A DNA stretch of 49,312 bases from Labilithrix sp. (GCA_028287035.1 JAQBQL010000251.1:1-49312); one strand, 5' to 3'; shown: positions 16,699-27,636, counted from the stretch's first letter. The notes: a model not told the origin generated them from the sequence alone. Program-made: numbers and translations.

Positions 16699-17913
16699 AT
16701 GGAGCTCTTCAAGCCAGGCAAAACGTATGACTTCATGCGCATCCGGGGGTACTGGATCGCGCTCAGCGTCTTCCTCGCCCTCGGGTCGTTGGCGCTGCTG
16801 ATCTATCCCGGGCCGAACTACGGCACGGACTTCAAGGGCGGCACCGAGATCGAGGTCGCCTTCACGAAGGCGGTCTCGGGCGGCGAGATCCGCGACGCCG
16901 TCACCAAGACGGGCGCGTTCTCCGAGCCCGACGTGGTGCAGGTCACCGATCCGGCGCACCCGTACCGGTACCTGATCCGCGTCCAGGAGATCAGCACCGT
17001 CGACGAGTCGAGCAAGAACGCGCTCAAGACGGCGCTGTGCCTCGGGGTCGAGGGCGAGAACGCCTCGTGCCCCGCCAACGCCCGCGCCACCGAGCTGAAG
17101 TTCAGCGCCGGCGGCGACAAGGTGTCGGCGCGCTACGACGCCGAGCCGGACCTCGCGAAGGTGCGGGAGCAGGTCGGCACCGTGCCGAGCGTGAAGATCC
17201 GCGCGGGCGCGAACAACCCGCAGGTCATCAACCCGCGCGACCATCGCGTCGAGATCCAGCTCCAGAGCAAGGGCGACCAGCTCCTCGACACCCTGCGCCA
17301 GCAGCTCGGCGCCGATCGCGTGCCCGAGTCGGCGCTGCGCGTCGAGTGGGTCGGTCCGAAGGCCGGCAAGCAGCTCCGGGACAGCGCGCGGAACTCGGTG
17401 CTCATCGCCATCGTGTTCATCATGCTGTACCTGGCGTTCCGCTTCGACCTGCGGTTCGCGCCGGGCGTCGTGCTCGCGTGTCTCCACGACGCGCTCGTGG
17501 TGCTCGGGGCGTTCGTCATCTTCCGCAAGGAAGTGACGCTCTCCACGATCTCCGCGGTGCTCACGATCGTCGGTTACTCGATGAACGACACCGTCGTCGT
17601 CTACGACCGCATCCGCGAGAACCTCGGCAAGCATCGCGGCAAATCGTTCGGCGACATCATCAACCTGAGCGTGTCCGAGACGCTGAGCCGCACGATCCTC
17701 ACCTCGGGCGCGACGATGCTCTCGGTGCTCGCGTTCTTCATCTGGGGAACGGGCGTCATCAAGGACTTCGCCTTCGCGATGGTCGTCGGCATCATCGCCG
17801 GCACCTACTCCAGCATCTACGTGGCCGCGCCGCTCACCGAGTGGATCGACCAGAAGATGAGCCGCAAGGGCACGGAGGCCGTGAAGAAGCGCCTCCGCGC
17901 TGCCAAGGCCTGA
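16699..17913 (+). CDS. secF: SecF, protein-export membrane protein
   Basis: The ATG lies one base after the secD stop. The 404-residue product has a first helix at about 15-37, the conserved YGTDFKGGTEIEVAF after it, and the block of five C-terminal helices beginning near residue 232 with NSVLIAIVFIMLYLAFRFD. The later motif IVGYSMNDTVVVYDRIREN and the final helix NLSVSETLSRTILTSG region are diagnostic of SecF. The periplasmic domain spans about 195 residues, roughly twice that of Escherichia coli SecF. It contains a Cys pair (CLGVEGENASC) that could form a disulfide loop. Partner of SecD in proton-driven late-stage export. Confidence 0.95.
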   Translation: MELFKPGKTYDFMRIRGYWIALSVFLALGSLALLIYPGPNYGTDFKGGTEIEVAFTKAVSGGEIRDAVTKTGAFSEPDVVQVTDPAHPYRYLIRVQEISTVDESSKNALKTALCLGVEGENASCPANARATELKFSAGGDKVSARYDAEPDLAKVREQVGTVPSVKIRAGANNPQVINPRDHRVEIQLQSKGDQLLDTLRQQLGADRVPESALRVEWVGPKAGKQLRDSARNSVLIAIVFIMLYLAFRFDLRFAPGVVLACLHDALVVLGAFVIFRKEVTLSTISAVLTIVGYSMNDTVVVYDRIRENLGKHRGKSFGDIINLSVSETLSRTILTSGATMLSVLAFFIWGTGVIKDFAFAMVVGIIAGTYSSIYVAAPLTEWIDQKMSRKGTEAVKKRLRAAKA

Positions 17914-17970
17914 GCCGGCGGCGGTGAGCGCCGCGGCCTCGACGAGTCACGCCGCGGCACCCGCTACCGA

Positions 17971-19752
<1,782 letters not shown>

Positions 19753-19763
19753 TCTGCCTTCCC

Positions 19764-20555
19764 ATGGCCAAGCCGGGTGAGCCGCTCATCCAGTTCCGCG
19801 GGGTGAGAAAGGCGTTCGGCCCCAAGGTCGTCTACTCCGGCCTCGACCTGACGATCCCGCGCGGGTCGACGGTCACCATCCTCGGCGCCTCGGGCAGCGG
19901 CAAGAGCGTCATGCTGAAGATGCTCATCGGCCTCTTCGAGGCGGACGGGGGCGAGATCCTCTTCGACGGGGCCGACGTCGCGAAGATGGAGGAGCGCGAG
20001 CTCTACGCGGTCCGCCGCCGCGTCGCGTACCTGTTCCAGGGCGCCGCGCTCTTCGACTCGCTCAACGTCGGCGAGAACGTGGCGTACGGTCTGCGCGAGC
20101 AGAACTGGAACACCATGAGCGACGCCGAGATCCACAAGCGCGTCGACCAGTCGCTCTCGCTCGTGGGACTGCCGGGCATCGAGGAGATGCGTCCGAGCGA
20201 TCTCTCGGGCGGCATGCGCAAGCGCGTCGGGCTCGCGCGCACCCTGGCTCTCCAGCCGGAGGTCATCCTCTACGACGAGCCGACCACGGGCCTCGATCCG
20301 ATCAACACCGCGCGCATCAACCACCTCATCATCGGCATCAAAGAGCGACTGGGTCTCACGAGCGTCGTCGTCACCCACGACATGGGCACCGCCTTCGCGG
20401 TCTCCGACCGCCTCGTGATGCTCGGCAAGGGCAGGGTCCTCATGCAGGGAACACCGGGCGACTTCCGGGCAACCACCAACACTTACGTGCGCGACTTCAT
20501 CGACGGCAGGGCGCCGACGAACGAAGGGGTCGACGTGCTACTGTCGTCGTCGTGA
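19764..20555 (+). CDS. MlaF-like ABC transporter ATPase (MCE lipid transport)
   Basis: The 263-residue ATPase has Walker A GASGSGKS (41-48), Q-loop FQGAALFDSLNVGENV, the signature LSGGMRKRVG (from 147), Walker B ILYDEPTTGLDP and the H-loop VVTHDMGTAF. The combination of an MRKR-type signature, the FDSLNVGENV motif and no C-terminal extension is typical of MlaF, the ATPase of phospholipid or toluene-resistance MCE transporters at the inner membrane. The product overlaps the MCE gene by 4 bases. The membrane permease MlaE, usually encoded beside mlaF, is not found in this window; it may lie elsewhere in the genome. Confidence 0.92.
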   Translation: MAKPGEPLIQFRGVRKAFGPKVVYSGLDLTIPRGSTVTILGASGSGKSVMLKMLIGLFEADGGEILFDGADVAKMEERELYAVRRRVAYLFQGAALFDSLNVGENVAYGLREQNWNTMSDAEIHKRVDQSLSLVGLPGIEEMRPSDLSGGMRKRVGLARTLALQPEVILYDEPTTGLDPINTARINHLIIGIKERLGLTSVVVTHDMGTAFAVSDRLVMLGKGRVLMQGTPGDFRATTNTYVRDFIDGRAPTNEGVDVLLSSS

Positions 20556-21697
20556 GCGCGAAATCTCGCTCGGCCCGTGTGGGGGTGTTCGTCTTCGTCG
20601 GCCTCGCGCTGGCGATTGCCGCGATCTTCCTGATCGGTGACAACCGGCGCGCGTGGGACCGCAAGGTGACCTACCGCGGCCGCTTCAACGACGTCGTCGG
20701 TCTCCGCACCGGCTCCGCGGTCCGGATGGGCGGCATCGACGTGGGCTCCGTCACCGACGTCACGTACAGCCCGGACGCGGCGGACACGAAGATCTACGTC
20801 ACCGTGGTCGTCGCGAAAAACGAGGCGCGCCGCGTCCGGCCCGACACGCTCATGCGCGTCGTCAACAAGGGCCTCCTCGGCGACAAGATGGTCGACCTCT
20901 CGGGCGGCGACCCCGCGCAGCCCTCCGCGGCCGACGGCGCGTACCTCCGCAGCGAAGAGGACCCGGCCGACATGGGCCGCGCCATCGAGAAGCTGAACAG
21001 CGTCGCCCTCAAGGCCGACCAGACGATGGACGCGGTGAAGCGCACGACCGAGCAGCTCGCCGACCCGCAGGTCGCCGAGGACTTCAAGGGCAGCATGAAG
21101 TCGCTCCGCGCCATCCTCGACGGCGTCGCCAACAACCCGAACGGCGCCGCTCACAAGGCGATCTTCGATCCCGAGGAGGCGAGGCGCGTCGACCACATCC
21201 TCGCGAACCTCGACGCGGCGACCCAGAGCATCTCGGCGCTCTCGAACGACGCGCACGAGATCACGACCCGCGCCAAGAGCGGTCCGGGGCTCGTCCACAC
21301 GCTCGTCTACGACGACCAGATGGGCAGCAACGCCGCGGGAACCCTCGCCGAGGTCAACAAGAGCCTCGTCGCGCTCCGCACGGGCAACGGGCTCGGCCAC
21401 GCCATCGTCTACGGCGACGATTCCACGCAGCACGTCATGGGCAACATGAGCGCGATGAGCGACGATCTGCGCGAGATCGTCGCCAACATGAAGGCGGGCC
21501 GCGGCACGCTCGGCGCGCTGCTCGTCGACCCCAGCGTCTACGAGGACGTCAAGACGCTCGTCGGCAACGTCGAGCGCAACCAGGTGCTCCGCGCGCTCGT
21601 TCGGTACTCGATCAAGCAGAACGAGGAGCGCCCGCACGCCGACGTCCGCGAGCCGCCGCAGCCCGCGATCGCTCCGCAGCCCGGCGCCTCGCGCTGA
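20552..21697 (+). CDS. MlaD-like MCE-domain protein
   Basis: The GTG at 20552 overlaps the ATPase stop (GTGA). The 381-residue protein has one N-terminal membrane anchor (about 9-29, VGVFVFVGLALAIAAIFLIG) followed by the MCE domain (about 38-118), recognisable by TYRGRFNDVVGLRTGSAVRMGGIDVG and a closing KMVDLSGGD. A long helical region with repeated hydrophobic residues follows (about 135-330) and then a Pro-rich tail. MCE proteins form periplasmic rings or tubes that carry lipids between membranes. The long helical C-terminus resembles larger MCE proteins more than the compact E. coli MlaD. With the upstream ATPase it forms part of a lipid transporter; substrate and direction of transport are not evident. 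Confidence 0.9.
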   Translation: MSAKSRSARVGVFVFVGLALAIAAIFLIGDNRRAWDRKVTYRGRFNDVVGLRTGSAVRMGGIDVGSVTDVTYSPDAADTKIYVTVVVAKNEARRVRPDTLMRVVNKGLLGDKMVDLSGGDPAQPSAADGAYLRSEEDPADMGRAIEKLNSVALKADQTMDAVKRTTEQLADPQVAEDFKGSMKSLRAILDGVANNPNGAAHKAIFDPEEARRVDHILANLDAATQSISALSNDAHEITTRAKSGPGLVHTLVYDDQMGSNAAGTLAEVNKSLVALRTGNGLGHAIVYGDDSTQHVMGNMSAMSDDLREIVANMKAGRGTLGALLVDPSVYEDVKTLVGNVERNQVLRALVRYSIKQNEERPHADVREPPQPAIAPQPGASR

Positions 21698-21712
21698 TCG
21701 TCGGCCTGCTGG

Positions 21713-22729
21713 TCAGAAGCGCTCCCGCACCACGCGCCGCGCCACCTCGCGCACCGTGAGCGGCGCGGAGCCCTCCGCCTTGTTGTTGACGAGCACGAAC
21801 GCGTCGCTCACGTCGGCCGCCGCCGCCGCGCGCAGGATGTCGAGGACGTCGTCGTGCATGTCGGGCTGCGGCGCGACCCGCTTGTCGAAGGGCGCGAAGG
21901 TCGCCTGCTTGTCGGCGTAGCGCGTGAAGGGCGGGAGCATGAGCCGCGTCACCACGAAGGGCGCGGTGACCGGCCCGTGCAGCGAGAGCTGCGCCCGCAG
22001 GCTGGGCGTCGCCGTCCAGTACGTGAACACGTGCGCGGCGCGGTGGGCGCGGAGGACGTCGAACCAGCGCGGCGTCATCAGCTCCGCGTTGCGAAGCTCG
22101 AACGCCCACGAGGGGCCCTGCGGCAGCGCCTCGAGAAAGGCCGCGACGCGCTCGGTGAGGGCGCGGTCCGACAGGGCGCCGCGCGGCATCGGCGTGAGCG
22201 TGAAGACGAAGGGCCCGAAGTGCCGCGCGTGCTCACGGTACGGCTCGAGGACGTCCTGACGGAACCGCCCGACGTCGAGGAAGCACGGATTCGGCTCGCC
22301 CGCCCGCGCGCCGTAGCGCGGATGCCGCGGGAAGACGGCGGTGGTGATCTCCTCCCACACCTTCGACACGAGGCGGAAGGGCGGCAGGGCAGGGCTCCGC
22401 ACGCGTGCCGCCTCGAGCTGCGCGGCGTACGAGGCGACGTCCTCGGCGCGGAGCGGGCCGTAGAAGCTCCGGTCGACCGAGGCGGTGCGAAAGAGCGGCT
22501 GCTGCGCGTAGGCGACGAGGCCCGCGCGCCCGAGCTCCTGCTCGCTCGGCGCGCCTTCGTAGAGGATCCCGCGCCAGCCCGGGAACGACCAGCTGCTCGT
22601 CCCGAGGTGGAGCCACGTCGGCACGCGCTCCGCGAGCTCCTGGTCCTCGGCGGCGACCAGAGGAGCGACCGCCGTGCCCTCGAACGCTGCGTGCTCGGCG
22701 GGGCCGAACAGACGCAGCTGCTCGCTCAT
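21713..22729 (-). CDS. DUF72 (YecE-like) family protein
   Basis: The ATG at 22729 gives 338 residues. The DUF72 TIM-barrel-like signatures are visible: LHLGTSSWSFPGWRG near residue 38, YAQQPLFRTASVDRSFY, FRLVSKVWEEITT, FVFTLTPMPRG and WAFELRNAEL. Family members are widespread and conserved, but their biochemical role is unknown. The start overlaps the stop of the upstream barrel-like gene in an ATGA tetranucleotide, so the two are probably translated together. It converges on the MCE gene with only 15 bases between stops. Confidence 0.88.
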   Translation of the reverse strand: MSEQLRLFGPAEHAAFEGTAVAPLVAAEDQELAERVPTWLHLGTSSWSFPGWRGILYEGAPSEQELGRAGLVAYAQQPLFRTASVDRSFYGPLRAEDVASYAAQLEAARVRSPALPPFRLVSKVWEEITTAVFPRHPRYGARAGEPNPCFLDVGRFRQDVLEPYREHARHFGPFVFTLTPMPRGALSDRALTERVAAFLEALPQGPSWAFELRNAELMTPRWFDVLRAHRAAHVFTYWTATPSLRAQLSLHGPVTAPFVVTRLMLPPFTRYADKQATFAPFDKRVAPQPDMHDDVLDILRAAAAADVSDAFVLVNNKAEGSAPLTVREVARRVVRERF

Positions 22730-23361
22730 CGCTGCTCGGTGTCGTGCGCGGCGCGCCCGCCGGCCGGAGACGGGTTGTCCCACCACTTGTCGGTGTTGCC
22801 CTGGCGCATGCTGGTGAGGCGCAGGAGATCGACCTCGAGGAGCGCGATGGCACCGCGGGCAGCTGGGCCGCCGTCGAGGCTGAAGAAGTCGGCGCCGATG
22901 CCGACCTGGAGGCCCCACGGGGCGCCGCCGATGGCCATCGCGTGGAGCGGCCAGTGACCGTAGTTCGTCGCCTCGGACCACGCGCGGAGTCCGGGACCCA
23001 GGTCGAGCGCGACCCCCCACTGCCCGCGGGCGAACCCCCCCGTGGCGACGCGCAGCGAGAGATCGAGGTCGGTCCCCAGCGTCACGTAGGTGGTGGTCCG
23101 CAGGAGGCCACCGACCACGACGTTCGACAGCGGTGACGATCCGACGCCGATCGAGAACGTGACCGCCCCCGCGCGATCGTAGGTGCCGCGCTCGGCTCCG
23201 TGCTGGAACCCGTACCCGCCGCCCGCGCTGAGCCACGAGCTCACGTCGGCGCGGGCATCGCCCTCGAGCACCGCCTGTGAGCCGACGAACGCGAGCGCTC
23301 CCGACGCGCCGCAGACAAGGGCCGCCAGACGCTTCCGGGCCGCACGAGACGAAGCAAGCAT
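22726..23361 (-). CDS. Exported protein, likely small outer-membrane beta-barrel
   Basis: From ATG at 23361 the product has 211 residues. A basic, hydrophobic leader (MLASSRAARKRLAALV, then about 20 hydrophobic residues to GDARAD) targets it for export. The mature part consists of alternating hydrophobic and polar stretches with many Gly and aromatic residues, such as SWLSAGGGYGFQHG, VTFSIGVGSSPLSN, VVGGLLRTTTYVTLG and WGLQVGIGADFF, as in 8- to 10-stranded barrels. It does not end with an aromatic residue but with a polar tail (AAHDTEQR). Its stop overlaps the DUF72 start, and its own start faces the DUF882 gene 57 bases away. No specific family was recognised. Confidence 0.75.
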   Translation of the reverse strand: MLASSRAARKRLAALVCGASGALAFVGSQAVLEGDARADVSSWLSAGGGYGFQHGAERGTYDRAGAVTFSIGVGSSPLSNVVVGGLLRTTTYVTLGTDLDLSLRVATGGFARGQWGVALDLGPGLRAWSEATNYGHWPLHAMAIGGAPWGLQVGIGADFFSLDGGPAARGAIALLEVDLLRLTSMRQGNTDKWWDNPSPAGGRAAHDTEQR

Positions 23362-23418
23362 GGGCTCCCGAGGTAGTCGGGTGGCGGGCAATCCGCAAGG
23401 CTTGTAGTCTCGGAGGCG

Positions 23419-24192
23419 ATGCGCGTGACTGCCTTCTTCGCCATGGGTCTCGCGCTCGCCGTGAGCGCGCCGCTCGAGGCGTCGTGGGCAGCGCCGGGCG
23501 GGGCGGCCGCCCCTACCGGGAAGGTCGCAGCACCTCCGCTGCAGAGCCGCCCGCTCGCGCATGCACCGGCCAGCGAGGTGGCGACCCTTGCCGTGACGAG
23601 CGTGCCGGGCAGCGCCGGAGGGCTGGAGCCGGCGCTCGCGCCCTGGGCGGCGGCGCTCGCGCCGATCACGGTCGAGAACCGCAACACGAACGCCCGGGCC
23701 GCCATCCGTCTCTACGACGCACGCGGCGCGCTCGACCGCGAGCAGGCCCGCGCATTCATGCGCGTCGCCGGCCGCGCCGCCGATGCTCCGGAGGACGCGA
23801 GCGACGACGACGAGCGCCTCGACCTCCGGCTCGTGCAGCTCGCCGTCCGTGCCGCGTACCACTTCGGCGGAGCACGCATCTCGATCGTGAGCGCGACGCG
23901 GCCGGGCGCGCATGGCAAGCACGGCAGCGGCGAGGCGCTCGACTTCGCGCTCACGTCGGTGGCGGCGCCGGCGCTCGCCGCGTACCTGCGCGGCACCCCG
24001 AGGGCGGGCGTCGGCATCTACACGCACCCGAAGACGCAGTACGTGCACCTCGACGTCCGCGACGAGAGCTACCACTGGCTCGACGGCTCGCCCCCGGGCG
24101 TCAGCTGGCGCGAGCGACTCGTTCCCGATCCGAAGCGGGCAGAGCGCGACGCCGCGTACGACGTGACGCTCGATCTGCCCGAGCCGCCCTGA
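23419..24192 (+). CDS. DUF882/M15-like periplasmic peptidase
   Basis: The 257-residue protein has a signal peptide (MRVTAFFAMGLALAVSAPLEASWAA) and a low-complexity Ala/Pro spacer, then a domain from about residue 90. The metallopeptidase-type residues are His165 or His168, Asp175 (in GKHGSGEALDFAL) and His210 (QYVHLDVR). This is the pattern of DUF882 and related M15 D-Ala-D-Ala-type carboxypeptidases acting on peptidoglycan stem peptides. The zinc ligands look intact, so activity is plausible, with substrate unproven. An SD-like GGAGG is just before the ATG. It converges with the lipase-like gene across a short tandem repeat. Confidence 0.85.
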   Translation: MRVTAFFAMGLALAVSAPLEASWAAPGGAAAPTGKVAAPPLQSRPLAHAPASEVATLAVTSVPGSAGGLEPALAPWAAALAPITVENRNTNARAAIRLYDARGALDREQARAFMRVAGRAADAPEDASDDDERLDLRLVQLAVRAAYHFGGARISIVSATRPGAHGKHGSGEALDFALTSVAAPALAAYLRGTPRAGVGIYTHPKTQYVHLDVRDESYHWLDGSPPGVSWRERLVPDPKRAERDAAYDVTLDLPEPP

Positions 24193-24226
24193 TCCGACGC
24201 TCCGACGCATCCGACGCCTCAGACGC
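24193..24226. repeat. Short imperfect tandem repeat between convergent genes
   Basis: The octamer TCCGACGC occurs at 24193-24200, 24201-24208 and 24210-24217, and as TCAGACGC at 24219-24226. The array fills the whole gap between the stop codons of the DUF882 gene (forward) and the hydrolase gene (reverse) and runs into the reverse coding end. It is not an inverted repeat, so it is not an obvious terminator. Slippage or a decayed intergenic element are possible origins. Confidence 0.7.
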
Positions 24227-25028
24227 AGGGAACGGCGGGCACCGCAGGATCGACGCCCGCGGCCTCTTGCGCGCTCTTCACGCGCCCGACCACGTGCCGG
24301 ATCGACTCCGGATCGAACAGCAGCGAGTTGTGCCCGCGGCCCTTCAGGACGACGACCTCACCGCGCGGGAAGACGGCGCTCTCGCGCGGGATAATGAGCG
24401 CGTCGGCATCCCCGACGACCGACAGGTGCGGGACGTCGTGCTCGTGGGCGCGCGCCCGGAGGCGCGCGAGCGTGGGGCTCGTCCGGCAGAGATCGGCCCC
24501 CACGAGGAAGGGGAACCGCCGCGCGCGTTCGGTGCCGCCGAACGGGCTACCGAGCGAGATCGTCTGGCTGACGCGCTCGTGGCCGCCGAGCTCCTGGACG
24601 TACCAGCGCGCGACGAGCCCGCCCAGGCTGTGACCGATCAGGTGCACGCGGCAGTGCTGCGGGATGCGGTCGACCAGCTTCGCCAGGCTGCGCGCGATGC
24701 GTTCGAGGCGCGCGCCCGGCGCGTGCGTGAAGCTCGCGACCTGCGCCCCCGTGTCGGTGACGAGGCGGCGGCTCATCGGGCGGAACACGCCCGCGCTCGC
24801 GAAGAAGCCGTGCACGAGCACGATCACGTCGGCCTGGGGAGCCACCTGCACGGGCACGATCGGCGTGATGTCCCAGGGCATCAGGACGACCTCGCGCAGG
24901 GTCGCGACGGTCTCCTGGAGGTGCGATCGAAACGTGGACGGGACCGTCCGCGCGTCGGAGTAGCTGCCGTAGAGCGGGGGAATGGCGTCGTCGGGCCGCA
25001 TGAAACGTTCTGGACACAGTGGAAGCAT
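24219..25028 (-). CDS. Alpha/beta-hydrolase, lipase/PGAP1-like
   Basis: The 269-residue product has the oxyanion motif VLVHGFFASAG near residue 71 and the nucleophile elbow GHSLGG (about residue 132, HLIGHSLGGLVARWY). An Asp in VVGDADALI and the His in LKGRGHNSLLF complete the catalytic triad. There is no clear signal peptide, so it is probably cytoplasmic. A later start at 25001 (MRPDDAIPP) is equally possible. Such enzymes hydrolyse esters or lipids; the substrate is unknown. It diverges from the thioesterase gene. Confidence 0.87.
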   Translation of the reverse strand: MLPLCPERFMRPDDAIPPLYGSYSDARTVPSTFRSHLQETVATLREVVLMPWDITPIVPVQVAPQADVIVLVHGFFASAGVFRPMSRRLVTDTGAQVASFTHAPGARLERIARSLAKLVDRIPQHCRVHLIGHSLGGLVARWYVQELGGHERVSQTISLGSPFGGTERARRFPFLVGADLCRTSPTLARLRARAHEHDVPHLSVVGDADALIIPRESAVFPRGEVVVLKGRGHNSLLFDPESIRHVVGRVKSAQEAAGVDPAVPAVPCV

Positions 25029-25099
25029 GTTCCATGCGCAGACTCAACTTCCTGCGCGGCCAGGCGGGGGAGGTGCTGGTAGAGTGCCGCGCACCTCCG

Positions 25100-25594
25100 A
25101 TGGACGCTCGTTCAACAGCTGCTGCCGTTCCGTTCACCTTGTCGCACGTCGTCGGCGACGACGACATCGACATGCTCGGCCACGCCAGCAACATCGCGTA
25201 TGTGCGCTGGGTACAGGACGTCGCGATGGCGCACTCCGGTGCGGCAGGATTCGGCATGGAGGAGTACGCCCGCATCGGCGCCGTGTTCGTGATCCGGCGC
25301 CACGAGGTCGATTACCTCCGGCCCGTGCTCCTCGGCGAGAAGCTCGAGCTACGCACCTGGATCGAGAGCGCGGTTGCCGCAAAGTGCAAGCGCGCCACTG
25401 AGATCGCCCGGGTCACGCCGGGAGCGCCCGAGGTCATCGTCGCCCGCGCCATGACCACCTGGGGGTTCATCGAGATCGCCACGGGACGTCCGACGCGCAT
25501 CCCCGACGAGGTGCGCCGCGCCTTCTCGTGGCCGACGCGCGCCGAGGAGCGGGCCGCCGAGGCCGCCGCCAGCGAGCGCTTCAGCGCGCCCTGA
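25100..25594 (+). CDS. Hot-dog-fold acyl-CoA thioesterase
   Basis: The ATG at 25100 gives 164 residues; an in-frame ATG at 25019 would overlap the divergent gene and add a segment unlike the family. The 4HBT signature is present at about 24-44: DIDMLGHASNIAYVRWVQD, with the catalytic Asp and the GH pair, then HEVDYLRPVLLGEKLELRTW. This is the YbgC/FadM-type single-domain thioesterase that hydrolyses acyl-CoA in the cytoplasm. The last 14 bases overlap the convergent GT39-like gene. Confidence 0.88.
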   Translation: MDARSTAAAVPFTLSHVVGDDDIDMLGHASNIAYVRWVQDVAMAHSGAAGFGMEEYARIGAVFVIRRHEVDYLRPVLLGEKLELRTWIESAVAAKCKRATEIARVTPGAPEVIVARAMTTWGFIEIATGRPTRIPDEVRRAFSWPTRAEERAAEAAASERFSAP

Positions 25595-27587
25595 TCCACA
25601 CGTGGTAGTCGCGGTGGCCGCTGCTCGAGGTGAGCACGAGCCGCTCCCCCGCCCGCGCCGCGACCCGCCCGCGCGCGTACTGCCAGGCGCCTCGCACCGG
25701 CTCGTCGAGCTCGAGCGCGACGTCCCCGCGGGGCGCGTGGAGCACGAGGCCGCGCGCGCCGTCGTCGACGCGCACGACGACCATCGCCCCGCCGCCCGCG
25801 TCGCGGTTGAGGGTGAACGTCTCCGTCTTTCCGGCCGGGATGATGCGGCCGCCGTCGAACCGCCCGCGACCTGCAGGGTCGGCGAGGACCTGGAGCACCG
25901 TCCAGCCGCCTTCCGGCGCCGGCGAGACGTACCCGTGTGCGCGCTCGCTCACCGGATCGGCGACGTCGATCTCGTCGAGCACGTCCTCGTCGACCTCGCT
26001 CGGCGGGGCGAGGGCGCTCCAGTCGGCGCGGTAGATCACCTTGGCGGCCCCGGCGCAGATCACGTTGTCGGTGAGGGTCACCCGGTCCACCTCGGTCCCG
26101 AACGTGCGCGTGAGCGTGGCGAACCAGTTCGGATACAGCGCCAGGTAGGCGGGCCGCTCGGCGACGGGTAGCCGCTCGAGGAGCTCGACGATCGATGCTT
26201 CGCCGCTCGCCGCCGCTCGGGCGAAGGGTAGCCCGCGGTAGCCGCCGAGGCCCATCGCGTCGAGGGCCGGCCGCTGGGCGACGAACGGGATCGCTCCCGC
26301 GTCGCCCACCATGACGCGCTCCCGTGGCCCGAGCCGCGCAGCGAGCCGCTCACCGACCTCGATCTGCTGATCGCGGATGTTCGCGGCGGCGCGGCGGAAG
26401 AAATCACTCTGCACCGGTAGCCGGAGCCCGCACGTGACCGTGGCGAGGAGGCACGCCGCGGCCGCGGTGAGCGTCCCGCGCCGTCCGCGAGCCGCGCGCG
26501 CGAGCGTGGCCACCCCGTGCGCCCCGCTCACCAGGAGAAGGAGCCAGACGGGCGCGTAGTAGCGAAAGTTGTGGTGAGGCGCGTTCCCGTTGCTGCTGAC
26601 CACGAGCGCCCACGCGAGGGCCCCGAGCAGGCACGCCGCCGCCGCGGGCCGGCGCGCCGGAGCCACCAACCCGAGCAGCGCGAGCAGCGGAACGAGCGCC
26701 CCCGCGACGGGCAGCGCCGCGAGCTCCCCGCGGACGCCCTTCAGCCCGAACGTGACGAGGTTCTCGACGTACACGCGCGCGCGGTCCACGTCCGACAGAT
26801 AAGGATTCGACGACAGCAGCTTCAGGAGCGCGCCCGCCGACTGGCTCTCGCCGGTGAAGACGCGGTTCGTGACGAGCACCGCGCCGGTGGCGACCGCGCC
26901 CGGCAGGCTTGCCCTGGCGAGCGCGGCGAGGGCCGACCTCGCGCCGGCGCCGCGGGCCGCCGTCACCCCGAAGATCGCGACGAGCACGCCGGCCTCCGGC
27001 CTCACGAGCACGAGCGCCGCCCCCCACACGCCGAGCGTCCACTGCGTTCGCTCGCGGGTGCGTCCGGCGCGCCCATCGATGGGCTCGCGGGTGAGCGCGA
27101 GCGCCTCGAGCGTCCGGCCCAGCACCGCCGCGAAGACCGCCACCTCCATCCCGCTGAAGAGCGACCAGTCGAGGACCCCGACGGAGAGCACGAAGCACGC
27201 GAGGAGCGCGCGGAGGGCCGGCGGGCATGGACGCACGAGCCGCTGCACCGAACGGACGAACGAGCCGACCGCCAGTACCGCGACGCCTGCCGCGAAGAAG
27301 CCGAGGGCGCGATCGTGGAAGCCCACGAGCCACCCGAGCGCGAGCACCAGCGCATAGAGCGGCGCCGTCTCACCGGACGAGTACCCATTGCCGGGCGACC
27401 ACTCGAAGCCGTGGCCGCGCGCGAGCGACCGCGCGAAGTCGAAGTGGATGTACACGTCGTCGAGCGGCGCCGGGAAGTACCCGCGGCCCGCGGCGAACGC
27501 GGGCCCCCAGAACACGAGCCCGACCGCCAGGGCGAGCACACAAGCCGCGAGGTACGGGCGGGGATCGGAGCGGGGAAGGGGGCGCAT
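25581..27587 (-). CDS. GT39/ArnT-like polytopic membrane protein
   Basis: This 668-residue protein is the complete paralogue of the truncated gene at 1-2336. A first helix (about 11-33) leads into the acidic loop APLDDVYIHFDFARSLARGH and the GNGYSSGETAPLY motif. Some ten further helices follow, then the soluble segment with VGDAGAIPFV and LGGYRGLPFARAA. The C-terminal 150 residues are beta-rich and end HRDYHVWIRAR. The GT-C topology with an early Asp pair fits polyprenyl-phosphate-sugar-dependent glycosyltransferases; no substrate can be named. It diverges from a TPR gene and its last codons overlap the end of the thioesterase gene. Confidence 0.87.
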   Translation of the reverse strand: MRPLPRSDPRPYLAACVLALAVGLVFWGPAFAAGRGYFPAPLDDVYIHFDFARSLARGHGFEWSPGNGYSSGETAPLYALVLALGWLVGFHDRALGFFAAGVAVLAVGSFVRSVQRLVRPCPPALRALLACFVLSVGVLDWSLFSGMEVAVFAAVLGRTLEALALTREPIDGRAGRTRERTQWTLGVWGAALVLVRPEAGVLVAIFGVTAARGAGARSALAALARASLPGAVATGAVLVTNRVFTGESQSAGALLKLLSSNPYLSDVDRARVYVENLVTFGLKGVRGELAALPVAGALVPLLALLGLVAPARRPAAAACLLGALAWALVVSSNGNAPHHNFRYYAPVWLLLLVSGAHGVATLARAARGRRGTLTAAAACLLATVTCGLRLPVQSDFFRRAAANIRDQQIEVGERLAARLGPRERVMVGDAGAIPFVAQRPALDAMGLGGYRGLPFARAAASGEASIVELLERLPVAERPAYLALYPNWFATLTRTFGTEVDRVTLTDNVICAGAAKVIYRADWSALAPPSEVDEDVLDEIDVADPVSERAHGYVSPAPEGGWTVLQVLADPAGRGRFDGGRIIPAGKTETFTLNRDAGGGAMVVVRVDDGARGLVLHAPRGDVALELDEPVRGAWQYARGRVAARAGERLVLTSSSGHRDYHVWIRAR

Positions 27588-27636
27588 CGAGCAGCGCGCG
27601 TTGCGCGGGACCGGCGCCGCATGCTACCGCGCTTCC

